Source: Pseudomonas argentinensis (GTDB taxonomy: Bacteria; Pseudomonadota; Gammaproteobacteria; Pseudomonadales; Pseudomonadaceae). From it: a stretch of 64,000 nt of DNA. The notes below the pieces were generated by a model, which was given only the letters and a program-made list of their open reading frames with translations, had not been told where the DNA came from and did no database searches. Made by a program: the position numbers and the translations under genes. The DNA is taken from NCBI RefSeq assembly GCF_001839655.2, contig NZ_CP056087.1:3844001-3908000 (forward strand). The letters run 5' to 3'. Positions 36,611 to 46,252 of this stretch are shown here, in pieces (position 1 is the stretch's first letter; every line of letters begins with the position of its first letter).

Positions 36611-37672
36611 ATGGCACATCACGCACTGGTCGTCGGCGCCAGCGGTATCGTCGGCAGCGCTACATCGCGGCTGTTGGCCGAACAGGGCTGGCAGGTCACC
36701 GGCCTGGCTCGTAACCCGAACACCGCCGAAAACGTCACCCCGCTGGCCGCGGACCTGCTCGACCCCGCCTCGCTGGCCACGGCCCTCGAAGGCCTCAAGC
36801 CCACCCACGTGTACCTGGCCACCTGGGCGCGCCAGGCCACCGAGGCAGAAAACATCCGCGTCAATTCGGCGATGATCCGCAACCTGCTGGATGCCTTGCG
36901 CCCGGCCGGCAGCGTCAAGCACGTCGCCCTGGTCACCGGCCTCAAGCACTACCTCGGCCCGTTCGAGGCCTACGGCAAGGGCACCCTGCCGCAGACGCCG
37001 TTTCGCGAAGAACAGGGCCGCCTGGACGTGGAGAACTTCTATTACGCCCAGGAAGACGAAGTGTTCGCCGCCGCCAAACGCGACGGCTTCACCTGGAGCG
37101 TGCACCGCCCACACACCGTTACCGGCATGGCGGTCGGCAATGCCATGAACATGGCGACCACCCTTGCCGTCTATGCCTCGATCTGCCGGGAAACCGGCCG
37201 CCCGTTCCGCTTCCCGGGCTCGGCCGTGCAGTGGAACAGCCTCACCGACATGACCGATGCCCGCCAGTTGGCCAAACAGCTGCGCTGGGCCTCGACCACC
37301 CCGGCGGCCGCCAACCAGGCGTTCAATATCGTCAATGGCGACGTGTTTCGCTGGAAGTGGATGTGGCAACGCATCGCCGAGTGGTTCGGCATCCAGGCCG
37401 CGCCCTTCGAAGGCGAGCCTGCACCGCTTGAGCAGCAGATGGCCAACGACGCGGAGATCTGGCACACCCTCGCCGCCAAGCACGGCCTGGCCGAAGCCGA
37501 GATCGAGCGCCTGGTCTCGCCCTGGCACACCGATGCCGACCTTGGCCGCCCCATCGAAGTGGTCACCGACATGTCGAAAAGCCGCAAGCTGGGCTTTCTC
37601 GACTACCAGGCCAGTGACGAAGCCTTTTTCGCGGTATTCGGGCAGTTGCGTACGGCCAAGCTGATTCCCTGA
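36611..37672 (+). CDS. SDR oxidoreductase, PRISE (progesterone 5-beta-reductase/iridoid synthase-like) type
   Basis: A 353-residue extended short-chain dehydrogenase. The NADP-binding start is ALVVGASGIVGSATSRLL. PRISE signatures are visible: TGLKHYLGPFE near residue 115 (catalytic lysine), NFYYAQEDEVF near 148 (catalytic tyrosine) and WSVHRPHTVTG near 170. Such enzymes reduce activated C=C bonds of enones and related compounds. The divergent HxlR regulator suggests induction by a reactive carbonyl or similar stress. Exact substrate unknown. Confidence 0.9.
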   Translation: MAHHALVVGASGIVGSATSRLLAEQGWQVTGLARNPNTAENVTPLAADLLDPASLATALEGLKPTHVYLATWARQATEAENIRVNSAMIRNLLDALRPAGSVKHVALVTGLKHYLGPFEAYGKGTLPQTPFREEQGRLDVENFYYAQEDEVFAAAKRDGFTWSVHRPHTVTGMAVGNAMNMATTLAVYASICRETGRPFRFPGSAVQWNSLTDMTDARQLAKQLRWASTTPAAANQAFNIVNGDVFRWKWMWQRIAEWFGIQAAPFEGEPAPLEQQMANDAEIWHTLAAKHGLAEAEIERLVSPWHTDADLGRPIEVVTDMSKSRKLGFLDYQASDEAFFAVFGQLRTAKLIP

Positions 37673-37690
37673 GCAACATTTGGCAGGATC

Positions 37691-37712
37691 TGGAGCCCGC
37701 AACGGGCTTCCA
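37691..37712 (+). terminator. Hairpin after the SDR gene
   Basis: TGGAGCCCG and CGGGCTTCCA form a stem with one mismatch around CAA, about 20 bases after the stop. No T run follows, so it is only a weak terminator candidate. Confidence 0.4.
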
Positions 37713-37929
37713 GTTGCAAGGCTGGGCCCAGACAGCTCATCACCTGCAGAGCCCGCTCCCCCCTTCGTCAACCTGAACCAACCCGCCCGTTCCCGCCCTA
37801 AGCAGAACCGCTGCTAGGACAGGAAATCGGGCTGACGTGGCCGGCTGGCAGCGTAATCGGGTTTGGGAATTCGGGCGTAGTGCCCTATCCTCGCGCCCCT
37901 TCGAATAAGACCACCAAAGGAAGACGCCC

Positions 37930-39396
37930 GTGTCTGCGTTGCTCGATGCCTTCTCCGGCCTGCTCTGGACCTACCTTGCCATCCCCATGCTGCTGCTCAG
38001 CGGCGCGTACCTGACGTGGGTCTGCCGCGGCGTACAGGTGCGCATGATCCCGGAAATGTTCCGGGTGATCACCGAGCGCAACCATGGCGATCAGAAGGCC
38101 ATCTCGTCCTTCAAGGCGTTCACCATTTCCGCCGCGTCGCGGGTGGGTACCGGCAATATCGCCGGCGTGGCCACGGCCATCGCACTGGGTGGCCCGGGTG
38201 CGGTGTTCTGGATGTGGATGGTGGCCCTGCTGGGCGGCGCCACCGCCTTCGTGGAGTCGACCCTGGGCCAGCTGTACAAGTCCGACAAGCATTACCGCTA
38301 CCACGGCGGGCCGGCCTATTACATTCAGCGCGCCCTGGGCTGGCGCTGGCTGGCGATCATCTTTGCGGTGATGATCAGCATCACCTATGGCCTGGTGTTC
38401 AACTCGGTACAGGCCAACTCGATCATCGACGTGATGCAGACCTCCTTCGGCGGCGAAGACGGCAACCCGCACCTGAACTGGATACTGGGCGGCGTGCTGA
38501 CGGTGCTGACCGGCGCGATCATCTTTGGCGGCGTGCAGATCATCTCCAAGGTCTCGGTGACCGTGGTGCCGGTGATGGCGGTGATGTACCTGTCGCTCGG
38601 CACCCTGGTCATCGTGCTGAACATCGGCCAGGTACCGGCGATGATCGGCGAGATCTTCGCCCATGCCTTCGGCTTTCGCGAGATTGCCAGTGGCGGCGTC
38701 GGCGCGGCGATCATGATGGGCATGCGGCGTGGCCTGTTCTCCAACGAAGCCGGCATGGGCTCGGTGCCCAACGCCAGCGCCACGGCGTCGGTGTCGCACC
38801 CGGTCAAGCAGGGGCTGGTGCAGAGCCTGGGCGTGTATTTCGACACCATGGTGATCTGCACCATGACGGCGATCATCGTGCTGCTGGCCGATCCCAGCCA
38901 TGCCTACGGCGACAGCACCATGGGCGCAGGCCTGACCCAGTGGGCCCTGGCCGAACAACTGGGCAACTGGGCGCTGCATTTCCTGACCCTGGCCATCCTG
39001 CTGTTCGCCTTCACCTCGGTGATCGGCAACTACTATTACGGCGAATCCAACATTCAGTACATGTTCGGCAGCAAGCTTTTGCTCAACCTGTTTCGGGTCG
39101 CGGTGATGGCCTTCGTGATGATCGGCTCGGTGGTGCAGATGTCCGTGGTCTGGTCCATGGCGGATGTGTTCATGCCGCTGCTGGCCCTCACCAACCTGAT
39201 CGCCATCGTGCCGCTGGCCGGTATCGTCGCCAGGCTGCTCAAGCATTACCGCGAGCAGCGTCAGCGTGGTGTGGAGCCGGTGTTCCACCGCGATGACATG
39301 CCGGACCTGAAGAACATCGAATGCTGGGACGGCAGCGACCACACCACCTGCGCGCAGACTTACGGCGATTCGGCCGGCAGCACAGCGAAACGCTAG
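37930..39396 (+). CDS. Alanine/glycine:cation symporter (AGCS family)
   Basis: A 488-residue sodium-coupled amino-acid transporter starting at a GTG. Around ten membrane helices are visible, with family signatures SRVGTGNIAGVATAIALGGPGAVFWMW near residue 75 and RRGLFSNEAGMGSVPNASA near 265. It imports alanine, glycine or similar amino acids across the inner membrane. A hydrophilic C-terminal tail of about 50 residues carries two cysteines (ECWDGSDHTTCAQTY). It is a single gene followed by a hairpin. Confidence 0.95.
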   Translation: MSALLDAFSGLLWTYLAIPMLLLSGAYLTWVCRGVQVRMIPEMFRVITERNHGDQKAISSFKAFTISAASRVGTGNIAGVATAIALGGPGAVFWMWMVALLGGATAFVESTLGQLYKSDKHYRYHGGPAYYIQRALGWRWLAIIFAVMISITYGLVFNSVQANSIIDVMQTSFGGEDGNPHLNWILGGVLTVLTGAIIFGGVQIISKVSVTVVPVMAVMYLSLGTLVIVLNIGQVPAMIGEIFAHAFGFREIASGGVGAAIMMGMRRGLFSNEAGMGSVPNASATASVSHPVKQGLVQSLGVYFDTMVICTMTAIIVLLADPSHAYGDSTMGAGLTQWALAEQLGNWALHFLTLAILLFAFTSVIGNYYYGESNIQYMFGSKLLLNLFRVAVMAFVMIGSVVQMSVVWSMADVFMPLLALTNLIAIVPLAGIVARLLKHYREQRQRGVEPVFHRDDMPDLKNIECWDGSDHTTCAQTYGDSAGSTAKR

Positions 39397-39419
39397 CCAG
39401 CCCTACGACGCCTCTGTAT

Positions 39420-39448
39420 GAACGCCGCCCCCACGAGGGTCGGCGTTC
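39420..39448. terminator. Bidirectional hairpin between AGCS gene and LysE remnant
   Basis: A perfect 8-bp stem GAACGCCG / CGGCGTTC lies between the two convergent genes. T runs on either side are short. Confidence 0.6.
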
Positions 39449-39473
39449 TGCTATCCAGCATTCGCGAAATGCA

Positions 39474-40105
39474 TTACACCGCTCGGACAGTGAGTAGGCG
39501 CAGGCCCGGCCCGATAAACAGCGCGCCGGTCAGGCGTTTGAGAGTCGCCACCCAGCCCATGGCCTCGAGCCGTTTGCCGAAGCGAAACGCCGTAAAGCAG
39601 TACAGCGAATGCACCACCTCCACGATGGCGGCGATGGTCAGGTACATGACCGTGAACTGCAGCGTCACGGAGCGCTCGGGCTGCAGAAACCGCGGCAGGA
39701 ATGCGCACAGGAAGATCATCGTCTTGGGGTTGCTGGCCGACACAGAAACGCCGCGCCAGTGATACGCCAGTTCGCCACCCGACTGACGGCCGGTTCCGTC
39801 ACGCTCGTACCGGCAGCTGACCGGCGACCCAGCAGCTGGCCAATCCCCAGGTAGATCAGGTAGCCAGCGCTAATGATCTTCAGTGCCACAAAGGCGGTTG
39901 GCATGGCGATCAGCAGTGCTCCGACGCCCAGCGCGACGCCCGTGGTGACCACCAGCTGCGCCGTGGGGTTGCCTAGCAGCGTGGCGCCGATGGCCGCCGG
40001 CCCGTGGCGCAAGGCATTGCGCACCACCAGCAGCACGTTCGGCCCAGGCGTCAGGGTGGTGGCCAGATAGGCCAGAAAGAAGGTGAACCACAGATGCAGG
40101 GCCAT
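39474..40105 (-). pseudogene. LysE/RhtB-family amino-acid exporter, frameshifted
   Basis: Two overlapping frames together encode a normal-sized LysE protein (about 210 residues). The first (from 40105) gives MALHLWFTFFLAYLATTLTPG, with the family's TPGPN motif, and runs to WRITGAAFL near 39745. The second continues from there with SASNPKTMIFLCAFLPRF, another LysE hallmark, to 39474. One base appears to be missing near 39740, where CTG-GTG-TCG would be expected but CTGTGTCG is read. No slippery heptamer is evident, so this is a recent pseudogene or a sequencing error, not programmed frameshifting. Confidence 0.85.
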
Positions 40106-40175
40106 GGCGGCGGCTCGTGCAGGCTGAAGTGCAGGATCCTAGCAGTAACCGGGTATTTCAGGCAGCGCTGGGGAC

Positions 40176-41981
40176 TTACGCCAGCTCCGAACTGCTTATG
40201 GCGGCGGCCGTGCGCTGGTCCAGCCAGGCCAGCAGGTCACCGGCTTCCAGCGGACGGGAAATGTAGAAGCCCTGGGCCTCCTGGCAGCCCCACTCGCGAA
40301 TCACCTCGAGGGTGTGCTTGGTTTCGATGCCTTCGGCGACCACCCGCTGACCCAGTTCCCTGGCCAGGCTGATCAGTGCGCGGACGATGTTCCAGTCCTT
40401 GTTGCCCGGTTGCAGGTCATCCATGAACGAGCGGTCGAGCTTCACCGTATTGGCCGGAATGTCGCGCAAGTGGGACCAGTTGCTGTAGCCGCTGCCGAAG
40501 TCGTCGATGGCAATTTCCACGCCCATGGCCTGGAGCCGCTCGATCTGGGTGATCACCACCGAGAAGTCGCCGACCAGCGCGCTCTCGGTGAACTCCACTT
40601 CCAGGCACGAGCCATCGAGCTCGTGGCGCGCCAGCAGGCGGACGATCTCGTCGGTCAGGTGATCGTTGTTCAGGTCCTCGGCCGATACGTTGATGGCCAC
40701 CTTGAGATCCGTGCCCTCACGGCGCCACGCATCGATCTGGCTGATTGCCCGGTTGATCACCCAGAAGCTGACCGCGTGGATCAGGGGCGTCTTCTCGGCC
40801 AGGGGAATGAATTCGGCAGGGCCGACCTCGCCCAGGGTCGGGTGCGTCCAGCGCAGCAGCGCCTCGACCGATAGACAGGCGCCGGTGTTCAGGTCGACGC
40901 GCGGCTGGAACACCAGGCGCAGCTGGTCATCGGCACGCACCGCGTCGGCCAAGTCGTTGAGCAGGCGGTTGGCGCGCTGCTGCACGGCGTCCATCTGTTC
41001 GTCGTAATAGGCCCAGCCCTGCCCCGAGGTGCGCGCTTCATCGGCGGCGCAGACGATCAGGCGCATCCAGCCCTCGGGCACCGCGCCGGGCTCCAGGCGC
41101 AGCACGCCGATACCGATCTGCGGCAGCACCGGCAGTTCCTGGCAATGAATGGGCTTGCCGAACGCTTCGAGCAGCGTGGCGAACACCGCCTGGGCCTGCT
41201 CCAGCTGATTGCCGGGCGCCACGCAGGCGAAGCGCAGGGCGCTGATCTTGTAAAGCTCCCAGCTGGCCGGCAGCAGGCGGCGCAGGAGGTTCTTCACGGA
41301 CAGGGTGAAGTCGATCAGGAACTGGAAGCCGAGCGACTTGAGCATATCGTTGAGCTGCGCCGGGGACACCAGCTCGATGGCCACCGCCAATGGGCTTTCC
41401 CCCCGCTCGATCGCGTCGCCGATGTCCTCGTCCAGCTTGGCGTGGTTGTACAGCCCGGTGGCGCCATCGATAAAGGCCGCAGTGCGCATCTCGTCGAGGC
41501 GGGTGACGGCCAGGCGGCCGATCTGCTCCAGCATCGCCTTGTCGGCGGCAGACATCAGGGCGCGCGGCTGGGTATCGATCACGCACAGGTTGCCGAGCAC
41601 CAACCCGCCTTCGAGCACCAGCGGCACACCGGCGTAATAGCGGATGCCCGGCTTACCCGTGACCAGCGGGTTGCAGCGAAAGCGCTCGTCCTGCTGGGCA
41701 TCGCAGACCTCGACGCTGTCGCCGATGGCCACGCTGTAGGCGCAAAACGAGTCGGCGCGCGGGGTTTCCTGCAGCTCGGTACCCACCCGGGCGCGGAACC
41801 ATTGCCGTTTACGGTCGAGGATGGTGATCAGGCAGATCGGCGTAGTGAAGTACAGCGCGGCAATCTTCACCACTTCGTCGAGGAAGGCGTCGCTGTCGGC
41901 GTCGACGAGGCACGGGTGCGCGTCGATCAGGCGCTGCCGCCTCAGCTCGTTCATCGGTAGGGGTGGGTACGGAGCCAGCAT
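40176..41981 (-). CDS. GAF-(degenerate GGDEF)-EAL c-di-GMP phosphodiesterase
   Basis: A 601-residue cytoplasmic protein counted from the ATG at 41981; a longer frame adds 35 atypical residues. A GAF domain covers about 30-165, with the FCAYSVAIGDSVEVCDA and YYAGVPLVLEGGLVLGNLCVID segments. Residues 170-335 have the cyclase fold but SALRF stands where GGDEF should be, so no cyclase activity is expected. The EAL domain (340-590) keeps its catalytic residues: EALLRW near 371, EFTES, DDFGSGYSNW, KLDRSFM and VVAEGIET. It should hydrolyse c-di-GMP in response to a GAF-sensed signal. It is monocistronic. Confidence 0.93.
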   Translation of the reverse strand: MLAPYPPLPMNELRRQRLIDAHPCLVDADSDAFLDEVVKIAALYFTTPICLITILDRKRQWFRARVGTELQETPRADSFCAYSVAIGDSVEVCDAQQDERFRCNPLVTGKPGIRYYAGVPLVLEGGLVLGNLCVIDTQPRALMSAADKAMLEQIGRLAVTRLDEMRTAAFIDGATGLYNHAKLDEDIGDAIERGESPLAVAIELVSPAQLNDMLKSLGFQFLIDFTLSVKNLLRRLLPASWELYKISALRFACVAPGNQLEQAQAVFATLLEAFGKPIHCQELPVLPQIGIGVLRLEPGAVPEGWMRLIVCAADEARTSGQGWAYYDEQMDAVQQRANRLLNDLADAVRADDQLRLVFQPRVDLNTGACLSVEALLRWTHPTLGEVGPAEFIPLAEKTPLIHAVSFWVINRAISQIDAWRREGTDLKVAINVSAEDLNNDHLTDEIVRLLARHELDGSCLEVEFTESALVGDFSVVITQIERLQAMGVEIAIDDFGSGYSNWSHLRDIPANTVKLDRSFMDDLQPGNKDWNIVRALISLARELGQRVVAEGIETKHTLEVIREWGCQEAQGFYISRPLEAGDLLAWLDQRTAAAISSSELA

Positions 41982-42221
41982 CGTTCTTCTCTCGGTTGAC
42001 GCGCGCGAATCGGGTGCCGGAATCCCCGTCGCAGACCTTCGGATGGATGATAACCAAATGACATCATGGCCCATAGAGTGTTGCACAGATCTTTACAACC
42101 GTTCGGCCGATGAGAACCTTGTGCGGTGGCGCACCTGCAGATATCAGACACCTGTCAACGTATGGAGTGCGATCGGCTCGTACACTGCCGCCCTCTCGAC
42201 ATGGACGTTCACGAGGTTCGC

Positions 42222-43007
42222 ATGACAGCTTGTCGCCTGCTGTACGGCTGTGCAGTGATGGCCGCCCTGTGGTGCAGCGCCGGCCTGGCGCAGAGTCTGA
42301 CGGGCGGCGCCGCGCAGTGGCCGCCCTACAGTTATCAGGATGGCGAGGGCCGGGCGACCGGGATCGCCGTGGATGTCATCCGTCGGGTCATGGCGCAGAG
42401 CGGCAACCGGCTGGAGTTGGTGTTCCACCCGGCCAGGCGCCTCAACCTCCTGCTGGACGAAGGTCGCCTGGATCTCAATTATGCCGACTCGCCGGCCTGG
42501 AACGCCGACAACGCCACGCAACGCTTCGTCTACTCGCAGCCTTACCTGCAGGTGCGCGAGTATCTGTACTTCCTGAGCGACCACCCGTCCCGGCACCTGC
42601 CCATCGAGCACTTGCGCGGGCTGCGTATCGGCATGGTGCGCGGTTACGCCTACCGCAGCCTGGACAGCGCCCTGGGCAGCGGCCGGCTGGAAAAGCTGGA
42701 AACCTCGCGGGATCACGCGCTGGTCGAGTTGCTGGTGCGCCGGCGGGTCGACGCCGTCGCCATGGTGGACGAGGTGTTCATCGATCAGCTCGCCGCCCGC
42801 AAACTTGCGCCAGAGGGCTTTACCCGCGGCGCCCAGCTCAGCGATGCGCCGCTGGTGATCAAGCTGCAACGCCGGCACGCCGATCAGTTGCCGCAGCTCA
42901 ATGCTGCGCTGCAGGCGCTGGTGCGCAGCGGCGAGGTCGAGCGCATCCGCCGCAGCTACCTGCGCGCCGAGCCCGTAACGCCCGGCAGCGCCACCGCGAA
43001 ACGCTGA
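42222..43007 (+). CDS. Periplasmic solute-binding protein, amino-acid type (SBP_bac_3)
   Basis: A 261-residue protein; the ATG at 42222 is favoured by a GAGG site six bases upstream and gives a compact signal peptide ending near residue 22 (LWCSAGLAQS). The mature sequence follows the family 3 pattern: WPPYSYQDGEGRATGIAVDVI, LDLNYADSPAWN and GLRIGMVRGYAYRSLD. As with the protein at 9004, no transporter genes adjoin it. The next gene downstream encodes a soluble sensor kinase, but 139 bases separate them. Confidence 0.82.
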   Translation: MTACRLLYGCAVMAALWCSAGLAQSLTGGAAQWPPYSYQDGEGRATGIAVDVIRRVMAQSGNRLELVFHPARRLNLLLDEGRLDLNYADSPAWNADNATQRFVYSQPYLQVREYLYFLSDHPSRHLPIEHLRGLRIGMVRGYAYRSLDSALGSGRLEKLETSRDHALVELLVRRRVDAVAMVDEVFIDQLAARKLAPEGFTRGAQLSDAPLVIKLQRRHADQLPQLNAALQALVRSGEVERIRRSYLRAEPVTPGSATAKR

Positions 43008-43146
43008 ACAGGATGGCAACAGGCCAGGCGTGCGTGCACAGCCCGTATAAAACAGCAAAATAGGGCGGAACGCGGCGCCGCTTCGACCTCTCTTAGCTAA
43101 CAGACAAGATCGTCATGCCTCCGATTAATGCGCTCGCCTCGATGAT

Positions 43147-45339
43147 ATGGATCAGTTGACCAAGCCAGCCCCCAGCGAAACCGTTGCCGAGCGCCTGAGC
43201 TTCACCGCCAATGGCGGCAAGGTCGGCGAACTGTTGCGCAATCTCGATGGCAGCGCCTCGCCATTGGGCGCGCCCGGCGACTGGTCAGTGGCCCTGAAAA
43301 CCCTGATGGCCACCATACTGCCGGTAAAGGCGCAGATCGTGCTGTTCTGGGGCCCGCAGTACATCGCGCTGTACAACGACGCGTACGCGCCGAGCATTGG
43401 CAACAAGCACCCACGCGCCCTCGGGCGACCGGCAGTGGAAAACTGGTCCGAGCTATGGGACGACCTCGAGCCGCTGCTGCGCGGCGTGCGCGAAACCGGC
43501 GAAACCTTCGCCGCCAAGGACCGCCCCTTCTACATCGAACGTCATGGCCGCGGCGAAGCGGTGTACTTCGATGTGTCCTATTCGGCGGTGCGTGAGGCAG
43601 ATGGTTCGGTAGGTGGCGTACTGTGCGTGGTCAATGAAACCACCCAGCGCGTGCAGTTCGAACGCCGCCAGGCCTTTCTGCTGGAACTGGGCCAGGCGCT
43701 GCCATCGGTCACCGAGCCGGATCAGGTCGAGGCCCTGGTGTTGCGCCGGCTCGCCGAGGAACTGAACGCCTCGCAGATATTCTTTGCCGAAAACCTCGAT
43801 GCCGAGGCGGCGTTTAGCCGCCAGAACGTTTTCACACCGACGGCGACCGGGCAACCGCTGCAGCGCTACAGTGCCGAGCAGAACGGGGTGCTGCTCATGG
43901 GTCGGCCGCTGATTCAGGAGGGAACCGACGGCGCGCCCGCTGCCTTACACGTGCCGGTGGTGCGCCACGGCGAGCTCGATGCGGTACTGGTCATCGAGCA
44001 TCACAGCGGTCACCTATTCTCCGATTTCGAAGCCCACCTGGCCGAGGAAACCGCCAAGCTGGCCTGGGCGTGGATCACCCACGCCCGCGCCGAAGTGGCG
44101 CTGCGGCTGAGCTCCACCCAGCTGTCGGCGATGTTCGACCAGGCCGCTACCGGTATCGCCGTGTGTGACGCGGGCATGAACCTGGTGCGGGTGAACGACC
44201 ACTACTGTCGGATCGTCGGGCGGCGCCGCGAACAACTGCTTGGCCAGAGCCTGTACGAGCTGGCCGAGTCGGGTGAAAGCGCCTCGGTTGCTTCGACGTT
44301 CGAATACAGCCTGCGCCACGGCCGGTCCTTCGACAACACCCGCTGCTACAGCCGGCCCGATGGCAGCATGGTGTGGGTGCAGAATCACGTCTCGCCGCTG
44401 CTCGATGAGCAGCACAAGGTCGCCGGCACCATCTGCGTGAGCGTCGACATCAGCGAGCGGGTGCGAGCCGAAGCCGAGCTGCGCGAACTCAACGAGTCCC
44501 TCGAAGATCGCGTCGCCACCATGGTGGCGCAACGCGAGGCCGCCGTCGCGCAGTTGCACGAAGCGCACAAGATGGAGATGGTCGGCCAATTGACGGGGGG
44601 CATCGCCCACGACTTCAACAACCTGCTGACGCCCATCATGGCCTCGCTGGAGCTGATTCGCCGGCGCCTGCCGGACGAGCGCTGCGCAAAACTGGCCGAT
44701 GGTGCGCTGCAGGCGGCCGACCGCGCGCGCATCCTGGTCGGGCGGTTGCTGACCTTCGCCCGCCGCCAGACCCTCGAGCCGCAGCCCGTGGCGCTGTGCA
44801 CCCTGATCCGCAACATGCGCGACCTGATCCAGCGTTCTCTGGGGCCGATGGTCGAGTTGCGCATCGATATCCCCGAGCGTATGCCCACGGTGTTCATCGA
44901 CCCGCATCAGCTGGAGCTGGCGGTGCTCAACCTGGCCGTCAACGCCCGGGATGCCATGCACGACGATGGCCGGCTGAGCATCACTGCCGAGCTGAACGAG
45001 GTACATGCCGAGAACGGCGCCGGGTTGAGCACTGGGCAGTATGCCCGCCTGGTAGTGAGCGATTCGGGCTGTGGCATGGACGAAGAAACCCTGCGCCGCT
45101 GCGCCGAGCCGTTCTACTCCACCAAGGGTGTGGGCAAGGGCACCGGCCTGGGGCTGTCCATGGTCCAGGGCCTGCTGGTGCAGTCCGGCGGCGGCTTCGC
45201 CATCGATTCCACGCCCGGGCAGGGTACCCGGGTCAGCCTATGGCTGCCGACCACGGATGCGCCGGTCGCCTGCGAGAAGCTCGAGCGCGATAGAGAGGTA
45301 TCCCATGCCGCGGCCGACTCATATTCTGTTGGTCGATGA
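43147..45339 (+). CDS. Soluble PAS/GAF sensor histidine kinase
   Basis: A 730-residue kinase without membrane segments. An N-terminal PAS-like domain (about 25-170) with a LFWGPQYIALYNDAYAP segment is followed by a GAF domain (175-315), a PAS domain (325-450), a coiled linker and the kinase core. The phosphoacceptor is in [15 protein letters not shown] near 487; the ATP lid has NLAVNARDAM, DSGCGMD and GTGLGLSMVQG. The C-terminus overlaps the next gene, a stand-alone receiver protein, by 35 bases, so the two form a cognate pair. The HDFNN class of kinase is common in Pseudomonas phosphorelays. Signal unknown. Confidence 0.93.
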   Translation: MDQLTKPAPSETVAERLSFTANGGKVGELLRNLDGSASPLGAPGDWSVALKTLMATILPVKAQIVLFWGPQYIALYNDAYAPSIGNKHPRALGRPAVENWSELWDDLEPLLRGVRETGETFAAKDRPFYIERHGRGEAVYFDVSYSAVREADGSVGGVLCVVNETTQRVQFERRQAFLLELGQALPSVTEPDQVEALVLRRLAEELNASQIFFAENLDAEAAFSRQNVFTPTATGQPLQRYSAEQNGVLLMGRPLIQEGTDGAPAALHVPVVRHGELDAVLVIEHHSGHLFSDFEAHLAEETAKLAWAWITHARAEVALRLSSTQLSAMFDQAATGIAVCDAGMNLVRVNDHYCRIVGRRREQLLGQSLYELAESGESASVASTFEYSLRHGRSFDNTRCYSRPDGSMVWVQNHVSPLLDEQHKVAGTICVSVDISERVRAEAELRELNESLEDRVATMVAQREAAVAQLHEAHKMEMVGQLTGGIAHDFNNLLTPIMASLELIRRRLPDERCAKLADGALQAADRARILVGRLLTFARRQTLEPQPVALCTLIRNMRDLIQRSLGPMVELRIDIPERMPTVFIDPHQLELAVLNLAVNARDAMHDDGRLSITAELNEVHAENGAGLSTGQYARLVVSDSGCGMDEETLRRCAEPFYSTKGVGKGTGLGLSMVQGLLVQSGGGFAIDSTPGQGTRVSLWLPTTDAPVACEKLERDREVSHAAADSYSVGR

Positions 45340-45673
45340 CGAAACACTGGTACGCGATACCACAAGCCTGCAGTTGCAAGACCTGGGCTATCAGGTGACC
45401 GAAGTGAATTGCGCCGCCGCGGCCGTCAAGCTGATCGACGAGGGTCTGCGCCCCGATGCGCTGGTGACCGATCACATCATGGAAAACAAGACCGGGGCGC
45501 AACTCGCCCAGGAACTGCGCCAGTGGATACCGGGCCTGCCAGTGCTGATCATCACCGGCTATGCCAATCTGACGCCGACCCAGATCAGCAGTTTCGAAGT
45601 CCTGGCCAAACCTTTCCGCCGCCGCGATCTGGCTGATCGCCTGATGCAACTGCTGGCCACCGACTCGCGCTGA
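45305..45673 (+). CDS. Single-domain response regulator
   Basis: A 122-residue receiver domain with no output module. The acidic pocket is LLVDDETLVRD, the phosphoacceptor aspartate lies in LVTDHIMENKTG near residue 55, and the conserved lysine is in VLAKPFRR near 103. It begins inside the 3' end of the kinase gene, which assures co-expression. It may shuttle phosphate to another protein or give feedback on the kinase. Confidence 0.94.
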   Translation: MPRPTHILLVDDETLVRDTTSLQLQDLGYQVTEVNCAAAAVKLIDEGLRPDALVTDHIMENKTGAQLAQELRQWIPGLPVLIITGYANLTPTQISSFEVLAKPFRRRDLADRLMQLLATDSR

Positions 45674-45685
45674 GTGGTTGCCTAT

Positions 45686-45940
45686 TCAAGCCCCTTCCAA
45701 GCCCTGGTTGAACGGCAGCGGCGGTAACCTGACGACGCTGCCGCCGAGCTTCTCGACCAGCGCCGGCGGCGCTTCATCGGAAAGCTCCACGATGTGGCCA
45801 GCCAGCGGCCCTTCACTTTCGGTATCGGGATAGTCCTCGATCACCCACTGCTCGACCTCTTCTCGGCTGATGCCCAGGGCCTGGGCCAGCACGCTGCTGC
45901 GCTGTTCGGCCCACAGGGTATCCATTGGTTCGCTACTCAT
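45686..45940 (-). CDS. Small acidic hypothetical protein (84 aa)
   Basis: Starts at an ATG preceded by AAGAGGTG. The protein is acidic with a short N-terminal helix-turn-helix-like stretch (RSSVLAQALGISREEVEQWVIED) and a proline-rich tail. No signal peptide or membrane segment is seen. It lies 45 bases downstream of the DUF1652 gene on the same strand and is probably in its operon. Function unknown. Confidence 0.62.
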   Translation of the reverse strand: MSSEPMDTLWAEQRSSVLAQALGISREEVEQWVIEDYPDTESEGPLAGHIVELSDEAPPALVEKLGGSVVRLPPLPFNQGLEGA

Positions 45941-45985
45941 GGGTCACCTCTTCTCGGCTGGTGATGGTGAAGATGCGGCGACCAC

Positions 45986-46252
45986 TCAAGCCAGGGAACC
46001 CACCTGGCGGGCCGAGTTCTGCGACTCATGAGTCGCCAGCTGCTGACGCAGACGCAGCACCAGTTGGGAAATGGAGCGGGAACTGGACAGCTCGCTGCGC
46101 TGGATACCACTCACGCTGAGCAACAGGTGATCGTCTTCGGGCGCACGAATTTCCAGGGTCATGGTGTCATCGGCTTCGATGGTGCAACGGCAGTTGAGCG
46201 GCAGAAAGGCGGATTCCATGATCTGCCGTTGTTCCAGGATGGACATCATCAC
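45986..46252 (-). CDS. DUF1652 family protein
   Basis: An 88-residue protein; three consecutive start-compatible codons (MMMSILEQRQ) leave the exact start open by two residues. The segment ESAFLPLNCRCTIEADDTMTLEI with its paired cysteines and the later GIQRSELSSSRSISQLVLRLRQ are as expected for DUF1652, a family of small proteins found mainly in Pseudomonas. Its role is unknown. It heads a likely two-gene operon with the 84-residue protein. Confidence 0.85.
   Translation of the reverse strand: MMMSILEQRQIMESAFLPLNCRCTIEADDTMTLEIRAPEDDHLLLSVSGIQRSELSSSRSISQLVLRLRQQLATHESQNSARQVGSLA

Noticed and set aside
39700..39760. Programmed frameshifting in the LysE-type gene
   Set aside because: There is no slippery heptamer or downstream pseudoknot, and LysE proteins are not known to be recoded.
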